64,000 bases of DNA, taken from positions 184,309 through 248,308 of the forward strand of contig JABDMW010000046.1 of NCBI GenBank assembly GCA_013001295.1, in the 5' to 3' direction. Shown piece after piece: positions 39,789-48,414 of this stretch. The first letter of the stretch is position 1, and every line of letters starts with the position of its first letter. Both the position numbers and the translations under genes were made by a program. The notes beneath the pieces were generated by a model. That model worked only from the letters and a program-made list of their open reading frames with translations. It had not been told where the DNA came from and ran no database searches. Source of the stretch: Hyphomonadaceae bacterium. GTDB lineage: Bacteria > Pseudomonadota > Alphaproteobacteria > Caulobacterales > Maricaulaceae.

Positions 39789-40625
39789 ATGTCTGCTGTG
39801 ATTACCCGTTTCGCCCCGTCTCCGACCGGCTATTTGCATCTGGGAACGGTGGCCGCTGCCATCCATGCATTTGGCTTTGCCGAAAAGACGGGCGGCACCT
39901 GCCTGCTGCGGATCGAAGATATTGACCGCACCCGCTGCAAGCCGGAATATGAGCGGGCCATCTATGAGGATCTCGACTGGCTCGGATTTGACTGGCCGCT
40001 CCCGGTGCGCAGGCAGAGCGATCATTTCGCAGACTATGCCCGCGCGCTTGAACATTTGCGCGATCTGGGCGTTGTGTATCGCTGCACCAAAACCCGCAAA
40101 GAGATTATGGAAGATATTTCCCGGGCCCCGCACGGTATCGGTGAAGTGTATGTTCGTCCCGACGGCGACCCGGATGACGACCCGGATGACGACCCGGGCG
40201 ACCAACCCTTTGCCTGGCGGTTGTCTCTGGAGGCGTGTAAGCGCAGGCTCGGCGCGCGCTATGACCAGCTCACCTTTATGAATAATGGCAGTTTGGTGCA
40301 TGCCGTTCCCGATCTGCTCGGGGATGTGATCCTGGCCCGGAAAGATGTGGGAACGAGTTACCATCTTGCCTGTTGCCATGACGATGCCCTGCAGGGAGTG
40401 ACCGACATTGTCCGCGGCACGGACTTGTTTGAAAGCACGTTGATTCATCGGCTGTTGCAAGAACTGATGGGCTGGCCGGTGCCTAATTATCATCATCATG
40501 AATTGCTCTTGGATGATGAAGGCCGTAAATATTCTAAACGCTATGGATCCTCGACAATCCGCTCTTTGCGGGCCGAACATCTGGCGCCCAAGAATGTGCT
40601 GGCGATGGCACAGGGCTTACGCTAA
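39789..40625 (+). CDS. gluQ: Glutamyl-Q tRNA(Asp) synthetase
   Basis: 278 residues, the size of a truncated glutamyl-tRNA synthetase without anticodon-binding domain. The HIGH-like motif is FAPSPTGYLHLGT and the KMSKS-like element is DEGRKYSKRYGSS. LRIEDIDRTRC and DVILARKDVGTSYHLAC are also characteristic. It attaches glutamate to queuosine at position 34 of tRNA-Asp. The zinc-ligand region typical of many homologues is not clear. Instead there is an acidic DPDD-DPDD-DPGD insertion encoded by a 12-bp tandem repeat. Co-transcribed with the pterin dehydratase and the Rieske gene. Confidence 0.92.
   Translation: MSAVITRFAPSPTGYLHLGTVAAAIHAFGFAEKTGGTCLLRIEDIDRTRCKPEYERAIYEDLDWLGFDWPLPVRRQSDHFADYARALEHLRDLGVVYRCTKTRKEIMEDISRAPHGIGEVYVRPDGDPDDDPDDDPGDQPFAWRLSLEACKRRLGARYDQLTFMNNGSLVHAVPDLLGDVILARKDVGTSYHLACCHDDALQGVTDIVRGTDLFESTLIHRLLQELMGWPVPNYHHHELLLDDEGRKYSKRYGSSTIRSLRAEHLAPKNVLAMAQGLR
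40167..40202 (+). repeat. 12-bp tandem repeat inside gluQ
   Basis: GACCCGGATGAC occurs twice, followed by a third copy GACCCGGGCGAC, encoding DPDD, DPDD and DPGD. In-frame copy change would alter loop length without disrupting the gene. Confidence 0.9.
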
Positions 40626-40633
40626 AACGCGCC

Positions 40634-41680
40634 ATGGCCACTCAATCTTCATTCGTTCTGGACATCTGGTATTTCGCTGGCTTTAAGCCCGAAATTAAAC
40701 CGGGCAAGATGCAGCGCGTGATCATTGCCGGACACCCGGTCAATCTCGGGCGTCGGCGCGATGGCTCCCTGTTTGCCCTGCGCGATATCTGTCCACACCG
40801 CGCCGCGCCGCTCTCAGCCGGCAAGATTATCGATGGCGAGGTGCAATGCCCCTATCATGGCTGGAAGTTTGCTACGGAGGACGGTCAATGCACCGAAATC
40901 CCGTCCATGTGCGCCGACCAGAAAGACCCGTCCGCGGGTATCAAAGTCAGGACCTATCCGGTGCAAGAGCAGGGCAATCTGGTCTGGGTTTATATCGCGG
41001 CGGACAAGAAATTTACCGGCACGCCCGAAATCGACCCGCCGCAGTTTGAGGCGGCCCGGTTCAAGCCGCGCCTGATCCGCAAATTGAAGCTCAATTGTCA
41101 TGTCGATCATGCGGTCGTCGGGTTGATGGATCCGGCCCACGGCCCGTTCGTGCATCAGCAATGGTGGTGGCGCTCGCAAAAATCCATACATAAAAAAGCC
41201 AAAGCTTTTGAGCCGCGCTCGCGCGGTTTTGCCATGGCACCGCACAGCCCGTCGTCAAATTCCCTGGCTTACAAAATCCTCGGCGGCAAACCGGTCACCG
41301 AGATCATGTTCCAGCTGCCCAACGTACGCACCGAAGAGATCAAGGTCGGCAAGCGCACGCTGCTCTCTTTCACCGCCGTGACGCCGCTGGATGAAAACAG
41401 CACCGAAATCACCCAGGCATTCTTCACTGATCACGGCTTGATCAAGTTTTTGAGCCCGGTCATGGGCGGGTTTGTCGAAGCCTTCCTGCATCAGGACGGC
41501 GACATGGTCGATCTGCAGCAATCGGGCCTGAAATATGATCCGAAACTGATGCTGATCGAAGACGCGGATACGCAGGCGAAATGGTATTATGCGCTCAAGA
41601 AAGAATGGGCCGCATCACGCAAAGACGAGCGCGCATTTAAAAACCCCGTGAAAGCCCGGGTCTTAAAATGGCGCTCCTAA
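40634..41680 (+). CDS. Rieske [2Fe-2S] aromatic ring-hydroxylating oxygenase, alpha-like subunit
   Basis: 348 residues. The Rieske site is CPHRAAP then CPYHGWKF, giving the Cys-His/Cys-His ligands. The C-terminal non-haem iron domain shows CHVDHAVVGLMDPAHGPFVH with the His-x4-His pair. This is a single-component terminal oxygenase of the VanA/KshA type; electrons must come from a reductase encoded elsewhere. The substrate is unknown. It starts 8 bp after gluQ, but the metabolic link is unclear. It overlaps the convergent GNAT gene by 4 bp at the stop codons. Confidence 0.9.
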   Translation: MATQSSFVLDIWYFAGFKPEIKPGKMQRVIIAGHPVNLGRRRDGSLFALRDICPHRAAPLSAGKIIDGEVQCPYHGWKFATEDGQCTEIPSMCADQKDPSAGIKVRTYPVQEQGNLVWVYIAADKKFTGTPEIDPPQFEAARFKPRLIRKLKLNCHVDHAVVGLMDPAHGPFVHQQWWWRSQKSIHKKAKAFEPRSRGFAMAPHSPSSNSLAYKILGGKPVTEIMFQLPNVRTEEIKVGKRTLLSFTAVTPLDENSTEITQAFFTDHGLIKFLSPVMGGFVEAFLHQDGDMVDLQQSGLKYDPKLMLIEDADTQAKWYYALKKEWAASRKDERAFKNPVKARVLKWRS

Positions 41681-42201
41681 AGCAGTTTACGCATGCGGGT
41701 ATTGGGGACGGAAACCCCGTCATCTTCAGGAATATCCTCCATCGGCTTATATCCGCGTTTTTCATATAACAGTATGCCCGATGCGGTGGCGCCGAGTTCC
41801 ATGGCTTTAAACCCTTCCGCCCGCGCAGCGTCTTCGCCCAATGACAGGATCAAGCTGCCGATTCCGCGGCGGGTAAAGTCCGGATGTGTGTACATGGCGC
41901 GTGTCTTGGCTGGCTCGGTGTGTGGATCGGCGAGGCTGTCATCACGCGCGACCATATGATCACCGCCGTAGAGCGTGCGCCGCCGTGACCAGCCGCCGCA
42001 TCCGGCTAGCGCGCCGTCTGAAAACACCAGGAAATAAGTCCCGTCCTTGATCAAGCCGGTATCCAGTCCCATCGTTGCATAGGAGTTCTTTACCTGAACC
42101 GGGGTGAGCACATCCGGCAGCAAGCCTTCCATGGACGCGCGCATCAATTGCTTGATGGCCGGGATATCATCAAGGGTGGCGAGACGGTGGGTCAGGGACA
42201 T
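41677..42201 (-). CDS. GNAT family N-acetyltransferase
   Basis: 174 residues. The acetyl-CoA-binding motif A is YTHPDFTRRGIGSLILSLGEDAARAEGF with the R-R-G-I-G-S loop, and motif B is SGILLYEKRGYKPMED. It transfers an acetyl group from acetyl-CoA to an amine; substrate unknown. It starts 3 bp after the stop of the M50-like protease gene, so the two are one transcript on the minus strand. Confidence 0.9.
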   Translation of the reverse strand: MSLTHRLATLDDIPAIKQLMRASMEGLLPDVLTPVQVKNSYATMGLDTGLIKDGTYFLVFSDGALAGCGGWSRRRTLYGGDHMVARDDSLADPHTEPAKTRAMYTHPDFTRRGIGSLILSLGEDAARAEGFKAMELGATASGILLYEKRGYKPMEDIPEDDGVSVPNTRMRKLL

Positions 42202-42204
42202 GGC

Positions 42205-43032
42205 TTAGGCCCCACCGCGTTGTGCACTGGCTTTGTCCAAAAGTTCATTAAACACTTTGCTGTTAAACGGCGCGCCGACCATGGGTTCAAGATGTTCCCA
42301 TTCCGCGTCACTCACGAGTTCCGTTGACAAGTTTGCTGTCTCCAGCCGGACTTTCGCCCACAGATCAGCGGTCCACCCGTCTTTGCGCAGATATCCAAGG
42401 ATATGCAGCCCGTCACTGCCGCCGCCCAATGTCCAACGCAACGGGATCAGATTGGCCACGGCGTCAAGAATGAAAAAACCGCCGAGCCAGAGCACCGTTA
42501 TCGGATAGGACGGCGTGTCGATGCTCGAGGTCAACGGATCGGTGGCCGGGGTAAGAAGTGCGCCGGCGGCCAGGATCAACACGCCGACAAGACCGGTTGC
42601 CAAAGGTCCACCGAGCGACACCCAGATTGATTTGTCATGACTGAGGTCCGGCCATGTCGGGCTGACCTGCACATAGCCCGCATATTCGGCGTTAGCCGGG
42701 ATTTTGATGCGCATAATTTGCTTGAGGTCCGGCGCATAGCCGAGAATGCCGACGCAAATCATATGTACTCGCCGGCCGACTTTCCACGCGGCCAGGGCAT
42801 GGCCCATTTCATGAATGAAGACCTGGATAAAATTGAGCACAAACGCCAGCACGAAGATAGCAATCACCGGCCCGATTTGATTGGCACCGGAGATGGTCTC
42901 GGCCTGCGATGTGGCGTCAGCGCCGAGCACGATGAAGGCGGCGCAGGCAAAGGAAAAGCCAAGCCGGAACACCATGGCGATCAGTCCAATGCTGAGCAAT
43001 ATCCAATGATCATCTGTGGGTTGCGGTGACAT
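42205..43032 (-). CDS. M50-like (site-2 protease family) membrane metalloprotein
   Basis: 275 residues from ATG 43032, which has AAGGA 7 bp upstream; the longer frame from 43080 lacks support. Several membrane helices are predicted. The zinc motif HEMGH lies in FIHEMGHALAAWKVGRR. A later NLIPLRWTLGGGSDG segment matches the second M50 motif, in which an Asp ligates the zinc (NxxPxxxxDG-like). Intramembrane proteolysis is the family role; substrate unknown. Operonic with the GNAT gene. Confidence 0.78.
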   Translation of the reverse strand: MSPQPTDDHWILLSIGLIAMVFRLGFSFACAAFIVLGADATSQAETISGANQIGPVIAIFVLAFVLNFIQVFIHEMGHALAAWKVGRRVHMICVGILGYAPDLKQIMRIKIPANAEYAGYVQVSPTWPDLSHDKSIWVSLGGPLATGLVGVLILAAGALLTPATDPLTSSIDTPSYPITVLWLGGFFILDAVANLIPLRWTLGGGSDGLHILGYLRKDGWTADLWAKVRLETANLSTELVSDAEWEHLEPMVGAPFNSKVFNELLDKASAQRGGA

Positions 43033-43111
43033 AAAAATCCTTGGTTCAATCGCCAATTTCTTATCACGGAGAAATCCCAATGAATAGAGTCGCTTTACCC
43101 GTCACCATTCT

Positions 43112-43205
43112 ACCCCCTCACCCTCGCCGCGCGTTTCTTTCGAAACACCCGGCTCGACCTCTCCCCGAGCGTTTCGAGAGAAACGCGTGGGGAGAGGGTG
43201 AGGGG
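43112..43205. repeat. Intergenic palindromic repeat element
   Basis: CCCCTCACCCTC at the left and GAGGGTGAGGGG at the right form the outer arms. An inner hairpin is made of CTCTCCCC and GGGGAGAG flanking GCGTTTC-type arms. The element could form a long cruciform or RNA hairpin. It has the look of an interspersed REP-like repeat or a two-way terminator, lying between divergently transcribed genes. Confidence 0.65.
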
Positions 43206-43267
43206 ATTGGATTTATCAAGTGAGTACGCTTAACGCGGCCACAATCTCACCCGCCGCCACATCATGC

Positions 43268-43303
43268 TTGACAATACGTGCATATGTGTGCACATATACA
43301 GAT
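43268..43303 (+). promoter_or_regulatory. Promoter and palindromic operator of arsR-alkB
   Basis: TTGACA (43268-43273) is followed by the palindrome ATATGTG-TG-CACATAT (43282-43297), whose right arm would overlap the -10 region. The predicted transcription start falls at or near the ATG at 43304, so the arsR mRNA may be leaderless. The position suits autorepression by the ArsR protein. Confidence 0.6.
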
Positions 43304-43684
43304 ATGCAAAATGATAACACCCGCCAAACTCAAGAATACCGCGACATGGCCGAGGCGGCCAGCGCGGTTCTTGATACCAAATTCTTGAAAGCCTTGTCTG
43401 ACCCGACCCGGGTCGAGATCTTGAAAAAACTGATCAATGTCGGCGCCTGCGATATTTCAACTATCGCGCAGGGCCTGTCCCAGGACCGCTCGGTGATCTC
43501 GCGCCATCTCGCCACGCTCGAGCGCGCCCATATCTGCGCCTCGACCAAACAAGGCCGCCATGTTCTTTATGATCTCGACGGGCCTTATATCGTCGCCAAG
43601 GTCCAGAGCATCTTAGACGCGATCGCCGCCATGGCTGAGCTGTGCCAGCCGTTTTCAGACCTCCCCCAATCCGGAGCCGCTTAA
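43304..43684 (+). CDS. ArsR family transcriptional repressor
   Basis: 126 residues from ATG 43304; a longer frame from 43220 would run through the promoter palindrome and is unlikely. The winged helix is typical: FLKALSDPTRVEILKKLINVG, then ISTIAQGLSQDRSVISRHLATLERAHI. One Cys in the alpha3 region (GACDIS) is not enough for a classical metal site, so the inducer may be organic. The alkB gene begins at the very next base after its stop, so it very likely controls alkB and itself through the palindrome upstream. Confidence 0.88.
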   Translation: MQNDNTRQTQEYRDMAEAASAVLDTKFLKALSDPTRVEILKKLINVGACDISTIAQGLSQDRSVISRHLATLERAHICASTKQGRHVLYDLDGPYIVAKVQSILDAIAAMAELCQPFSDLPQSGAA

Positions 43685-44899
43685 ATGACCACAATTCCCC
43701 TCAAAACCTTCTCTGGAACCGCCGACGATGGCAGCAAAGTTTTCTACACAGATAAAAAACGCCATCTCTGGTGGCTCGGCTTTTTTGGCCCGGCACTGAT
43801 CTTTGCATCGATCTGGGCCCATTTCGCGTCCGGCGGCAACCCGATTTTCACTCTCGTGCCTGCCCTTTATATCTATGGCCTTAACCCGCTCATCGATTAT
43901 TTCATGGGCGAAGACACTCACAACCCGCCTGAAGCAGTGGTCGAAGATATGTCGTCCGACGGCTATTACCGCTTTCATGTGCATATCCGCGTCTATGTGG
44001 GGATTGCGCTGTTCCTGACCTATGTCTGGTTTGTCGGCACGCAAGACCTGCCCTGGTGGTCGATCATCGCCCTGATCATTGGCGTCGGCGCGGCGTCCGG
44101 TGGCATTATGACCATGACCCATGAGCTCGGTCACAAGTCCAACAAATGGGACCGGCTTTCGGCCAAGATCGGCAATATGATTATCGGATATGGGCATTTT
44201 AACATTGAACATAACCGCGGCCATCACACCCATGTCTCAACCCCCGAAGATCCGGCCAGTGCCCGCATGGGCGAAAGCATTTACCGGTTCGCGGTGCGTG
44301 AGATTTCCGGTACGGTCAAACGCGGGCTGATGCACGAAAAGAAACGCCTCGCAGCCCAAGGCAGAGGCTTCTGGTCAATCCACAATGATGTATTGCAAGT
44401 CTATGCCGCCGCCCTGATCACCTTTGTCGTGGCCAGCGTGCTGTTCGGCCCGTGGATTCTATTGTTCCTGATCCCGCACCATGCCTTTGGCTGGTATGCG
44501 CTGACCCAGGCCAATTATGTCGAGCATTACGGCCTGCTGCGGCAAAAGCTCGCAAACGGCAAATATGAGCGCTGTCAGCCCAAGCATAGCTGGAACACCA
44601 ACCACACATTTTCAAACATGATGCTGTTCCATCTGCAGCGCCATTCCGATCATCATGCCCACCCGCAGCGCCCCTATCAGGTCCTGCGCGATTTCCCCGA
44701 TGTGCCGGCCCTGCCCACGGGCTATGGCGGCTGCTTTGCTGTCGCCGCCGTGCCGTATTTCTGGTATAAAATGATGGACCATCGGGTCATGGACTGGGCC
44801 GGTGGCGATCTCTCAAAAGTCAATGTCGACCCGAAACACCGGGCCCGGCTCGAGAAGAAATATGGGTCACAGTCTCCGGTGGCCGCGGCCGCAGAGTAA
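43685..44899 (+). CDS. alkB: Alkane 1-monooxygenase
   Basis: 404 residues with about six membrane helices. The diiron histidine motifs are all present: HELGHK, EHNRGHHTH, LQRHSDHHAH, plus the signature NYVEHYGLLR. This integral membrane enzyme hydroxylates medium-chain n-alkanes at the terminal carbon, using electrons from rubredoxin and rubredoxin reductase, neither of which is encoded here. It starts directly after the arsR stop codon. An ArsR-type regulator for alkB differs from the well-known AlkS (LuxR/MalT-like) control. Confidence 0.95.
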   Translation: MTTIPLKTFSGTADDGSKVFYTDKKRHLWWLGFFGPALIFASIWAHFASGGNPIFTLVPALYIYGLNPLIDYFMGEDTHNPPEAVVEDMSSDGYYRFHVHIRVYVGIALFLTYVWFVGTQDLPWWSIIALIIGVGAASGGIMTMTHELGHKSNKWDRLSAKIGNMIIGYGHFNIEHNRGHHTHVSTPEDPASARMGESIYRFAVREISGTVKRGLMHEKKRLAAQGRGFWSIHNDVLQVYAAALITFVVASVLFGPWILLFLIPHHAFGWYALTQANYVEHYGLLRQKLANGKYERCQPKHSWNTNHTFSNMMLFHLQRHSDHHAHPQRPYQVLRDFPDVPALPTGYGGCFAVAAVPYFWYKMMDHRVMDWAGGDLSKVNVDPKHRARLEKKYGSQSPVAAAAE

Positions 44900-44913
44900 A
44901 AGCTGAGTTTAGA

Positions 44914-45774
44914 TTACTGGCGCGCCCGCAAAGCCGCGATCCGGTCATCGAGTGAGGGATGGGTTGCGAGCAATCCGCCGAGCTTTGATTTGAAATTCGA
45001 CGAAATCCCGAACGCCGCCATCCGTTCCGGCAGCGCCGGATGCGGGCTCACCGGGTGCTTTAAACGCTCCAGTGCACTCGCCATCGCATGCGGGGAGGTC
45101 AGGCGCGCCCCCGCCTCATCGGCGCGAAACTCGCGGCGGCGGGAAAACCACATCACAATCATCGAGGCTAAAATACCAAAGATCGCCTGAAACACCCAGG
45201 TCGTGAGATGATAGCCGATTGTGCCCATGGCCCGGTTGCGCGCCGCCCCGGCAATCACCATCGCCGCCATACGCGCAAAGAACAGAACGAAAGTATTGGT
45301 GATGCCCTGGATCAGGGTCAGGGTGATCATATCGCCATTGGCCACATGGCCGATTTCATGTGCCAGTACCGCGTCGACTTCTTCGCGCGGGAAATTATTG
45401 AGCAAGCCCGCACTGACCGCCACCAGGGATTTGTTCTTGTTCCACCCGGTGGCAAAGGCGTTGGGCTGGGGCGAGGCAAATATGCCCACCTCCGGCATGC
45501 CAATGTTAGAAGCCTTGGCGTGCGCCGCAATGCGGTCATGCAGCCATTGCTCGGTCTCGTTGGCGGGTGTCTCGATGATCTGGGTACCACTGCCGCGCTT
45601 GGCCATGGACTTGGACATCAACAGGGACACAAATGACCCGCCAAACCCGAACACGGCGCAAAAGAACAACATGCCCATGGTGCTGCCTTGATCCAGGCCC
45701 AACAGGCTCATAATCACGCCGGCCACCATCAAAACGGCAAAATTGGTCGCAAGTAATAATCCAATGCGCATCAT
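44914..45774 (-). CDS. htpX: Membrane protease HtpX
   Basis: 286 residues. Two N-terminal membrane helices are followed by the M48 motif HEIGHVANGD, two further helices and the third zinc ligand region RRREFRADEAGA. It degrades misfolded inner-membrane proteins, complementing FtsH. AGGAGAG precedes the tandem ATGs. It is convergent with alkB, whose stop lies 15 bp away. It follows the fructokinase gene on the same strand at about 120 bp, but probably has its own promoter. Confidence 0.95.
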   Translation of the reverse strand: MMRIGLLLATNFAVLMVAGVIMSLLGLDQGSTMGMLFFCAVFGFGGSFVSLLMSKSMAKRGSGTQIIETPANETEQWLHDRIAAHAKASNIGMPEVGIFASPQPNAFATGWNKNKSLVAVSAGLLNNFPREEVDAVLAHEIGHVANGDMITLTLIQGITNTFVLFFARMAAMVIAGAARNRAMGTIGYHLTTWVFQAIFGILASMIVMWFSRRREFRADEAGARLTSPHAMASALERLKHPVSPHPALPERMAAFGISSNFKSKLGGLLATHPSLDDRIAALRARQ

Positions 45775-45895
45775 AGCGGCTCTCCTGGCGATTAAGGTCA
45801 GTCTTTATATAGGGGAGCGGTGGAGGAGGCGCAATGCGGGGAGGTGTGATTGGGGTGGGGTTATATCCCCTTAGCGGACTTAACAGCTTTCCCAT

Positions 45896-46807
45896 TTAGT
45901 CGGATCGCAAGGCGAGAATACCTCCGCCCATTAAGCCCGCATTCTCGCCAAGCGCCGGCGGTGTAATCATTTTCTCAATTTCTATACTCGAAATACCGGC
46001 ATAATTGTTAAGCCGGTCAATAATCCGGTTTCGGATTTGCGGGATAATATGAGGTGCCTGCATAAGCCCGCCGCCAAGCAGTATTCTCTCAGGCCGCAAT
46101 GTATAGATTAGTGAAAGACAGGCTTGGGCCAAATAATCTGCGGTAATCGCCCATCCCGCGTGATCCGGCCCCAGCTTTTCAGGATTACCGAACCTGTCTG
46201 TAAGTGCCGGTGCCGAGGCCAGACCTTCCAAACAGCTGCCGTGAAAGCTGCACCGGCCATTAAAGTCTTTATCCATCGGGTGCCGTTCTACAGCGATGTG
46301 TCCAAATTCCGGGTGATGTTTGCCGCCCAAAAGGCCCCCGTTCGCATAAATTCCGGCTCCGATACCTGTGCCGACGGTAATATATACCGAGGTTTCCGAA
46401 TTTTGTGCCGCGCCCCATTGTCTTTCCGCAAGCAGCGCCGCATTAACGTCCGTTTCTATATGAACCGGAATGGCCAGGGCCCGCTCAAAATAGTGTTTGG
46501 CATTTGCCCCACTCCAGCCCGGCTTTGGCGTATTGTGAATCATCCCGTAATCGGGCGAGGACCGGTCAAGGGTGAGCGGTCCGAAACAAGCGATCCCGAG
46601 CGATTTTATTTCAATTCCATTGGTTGTGTTTTCGTTGAAAAACGCCCTGCACTGATCAAATGTCTGCTCCGGAGACGTCGTAGGAATACGCCGGGAAGCG
46701 ACGATTCCGCGGTCAGGCGTCAGCACAGCGCACTTAAACGTTGTGCCGCCAGCGTCGATTGCGCCGACCAAAGGGCTTGATTGTGTCGCTTGTTGGTTTT
46801 CTGTCAT
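45896..46807 (-). CDS. ROK family fructokinase
   Basis: 303 residues from ATG 46807, which has AAGGAG just upstream; a longer frame to 46879 would cross the promoter. The ATP-binding motif is AIDAGGTTFKCAVL. The catalytic region has TDVNAALLAE, and the ROK zinc/sugar segment is GGLLGGKHHPEFGHIAVERH followed by CSFHGSCLEG. This resembles YdhR/GmuE-type fructokinases, which phosphorylate fructose at C6 with ATP. It is divergent from the permease and GH68 genes, with a LacI-type operator between them, consistent with use of fructose released from sucrose or fructan. Confidence 0.88.
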   Translation of the reverse strand: MTENQQATQSSPLVGAIDAGGTTFKCAVLTPDRGIVASRRIPTTSPEQTFDQCRAFFNENTTNGIEIKSLGIACFGPLTLDRSSPDYGMIHNTPKPGWSGANAKHYFERALAIPVHIETDVNAALLAERQWGAAQNSETSVYITVGTGIGAGIYANGGLLGGKHHPEFGHIAVERHPMDKDFNGRCSFHGSCLEGLASAPALTDRFGNPEKLGPDHAGWAITADYLAQACLSLIYTLRPERILLGGGLMQAPHIIPQIRNRIIDRLNNYAGISSIEIEKMITPPALGENAGLMGGGILALRSD

Positions 46808-46885
46808 CGCCCACTCCTTAAAGATGCGGTCAAATGGTCGGTTCGAGGCTATATTCAGGCTTAGTTTATGAAACAACATAAAACA

Positions 46886-46905
46886 AATTGCAATCGATTG
46901 TATTT
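46886..46905. promoter_or_regulatory. LacI-type operator 1 (fructokinase / permease-GH68)
   Basis: Palindrome CAATCGATTG (46891-46900) in the context AAATTG-core-TATTT, between two divergent promoters. It matches the other three sites in the cluster. Confidence 0.75.
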
Positions 46906-47000
46906 TTAGTGTAAGAGAGGGTTGAAAACCAAAACAGAGGCCAATTTACGTCGCATGACCAACTCGTCGTGTACGCAAATGCAGGCAGGGGGATTTGACA

Positions 47001-48392
47001 ATGAGCACAAAGAAGCCGGATACAGCTCCGCTCTCGCTTACCGAAAAGATCGGTTATGGCCTTGGCGATATGGCGTCGAATTTCTATATGGGGTTCTTCG
47101 GTATTTTCCTGCTGATTTACTACACAGATGTCTACGGTATTTCACCCGCGGCTGCCGGTACTATGTTTCTTGTGACCAAGGTTGTCGATGCGGTGACAGA
47201 TCCGGCAATGGGCCTCATCGCGGACCGCACGTCAACCAAGTGGGGTAAATACCGGCCCTACTTGCTCTGGATGGCGATCCCTTATGCACTGTTAGGATAT
47301 CTTCTGTTTCTCGGTCCGGACTTCGGAGAGACAGGAAAGCTGGTTTTTGCCTATGTCTCCTACTCACTCGTCATGCTGGCCTATACCGCGATCAATGTGC
47401 CTTACTCCGCGCTATTGGCTGTTATCCATCCGAAGTCCGCCGAGCGTGAAAAAGCGACGCAATGGCGCTTCATATTTGCATCGTTGGGAACGATAGTTGT
47501 TGGCGCAACGGCGAAACCTTTGGTCGATACATTTGGCGGCGGCAATGAATTGCTGGGATACCGCCTGACCATCATCTTATTCGCGGTCTTGTCAGTCGCA
47601 TTATTTTGGTCAGTGTTTTTCTTAACACGAGAACGTGTTGCGCCCAAACGTGAAGGGGGATCTATTGGACGCGACTTTAGTGTCTTGTTTCAAAACGTAT
47701 CCTGGATCGTGTTGGCCATATCGGGCATCTTGATTGTCGTAGGCCTGATCGCGCGCATTTCATCGGCGACCTTTTATCTTAAATATTATGTGCCATCAGG
47801 CGAACAGAGTGGTCTGTGGTGGATGGACCGCACATCCCTGCTCATCACGCTCGGATTCGTAGGTCAGCTGTTCGGGGCCATGTTGACTCCGACATTCTTA
47901 AAGGTTTTCGACAAGCGTCAATTGATGATCTTCATGGCAATATTGAATGCGTCACTGCTGGTCGGGTGTTACTTTGTTCCCCCTAGCTGGTATTGGACAG
48001 TCACCACTTTTCACGTCGCCAGTATATTCACTTTCGGCGTCATGATTACGCTACTCTTCGCTATGTATACGGATTGCGCTGAATATGGTGAATGGAAATC
48101 GGGAGTGAACAGCGCCGGCCTTACTGTGTCCGCCTCCATGTTCTCCCTCAAATTTGGGTCTGCCTTCGGTAGTGCTGTTCCGGCGTTTATTCTGGCCGGC
48201 TTCGGTTTTGTCGCGAATGAAGTGCAGACACCGGAGTCCATAAAGGGCATCCGAATAATGTTTAACTTCGTACCTGCCATTTTCTTCTTCGCAGCCGGTT
48301 TGTTGATGACTTTATACAAGCTCAACGGGGCAACGGTGAAAGAAATGGAGCAGGCTATGCTGCAGCGCCGGTCCGAAGCTCAATCAGTTTAA
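47001..48392 (+). CDS. GPH-type MFS sugar:cation symporter
   Basis: 463 residues from ATG 47001, with AGGGGGA 8 bp upstream. Twelve membrane helices are expected. The glycoside-pentoside-hexuronide family motifs are visible: EKIGYGLGDMASNFYMGFF, VVDAVTDPAMGLIADRTSTKWGKYRPYLLW (partly) and YTDCAEYGEWKSGVNSAGL. It would import a disaccharide or small fructan across the inner membrane. It is followed 22 bp later by the GH68 gene, so sucrose is the likely substrate. Controlled by operator 1. Confidence 0.9.
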   Translation: MSTKKPDTAPLSLTEKIGYGLGDMASNFYMGFFGIFLLIYYTDVYGISPAAAGTMFLVTKVVDAVTDPAMGLIADRTSTKWGKYRPYLLWMAIPYALLGYLLFLGPDFGETGKLVFAYVSYSLVMLAYTAINVPYSALLAVIHPKSAEREKATQWRFIFASLGTIVVGATAKPLVDTFGGGNELLGYRLTIILFAVLSVALFWSVFFLTRERVAPKREGGSIGRDFSVLFQNVSWIVLAISGILIVVGLIARISSATFYLKYYVPSGEQSGLWWMDRTSLLITLGFVGQLFGAMLTPTFLKVFDKRQLMIFMAILNASLLVGCYFVPPSWYWTVTTFHVASIFTFGVMITLLFAMYTDCAEYGEWKSGVNSAGLTVSASMFSLKFGSAFGSAVPAFILAGFGFVANEVQTPESIKGIRIMFNFVPAIFFFAAGLLMTLYKLNGATVKEMEQAMLQRRSEAQSV

Positions 48393-48414
48393 ACTTGGAA
48401 TTAGAATTTTCACT

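Noticed and set aside
39522..40580. A 352-codon open frame on the minus strand opposite the pterin dehydratase and gluQ genes
   Set aside because: It is antisense to two clearly conserved enzymes, has no recognisable domain, and its length follows from the GC-rich codon pattern of gluQ.
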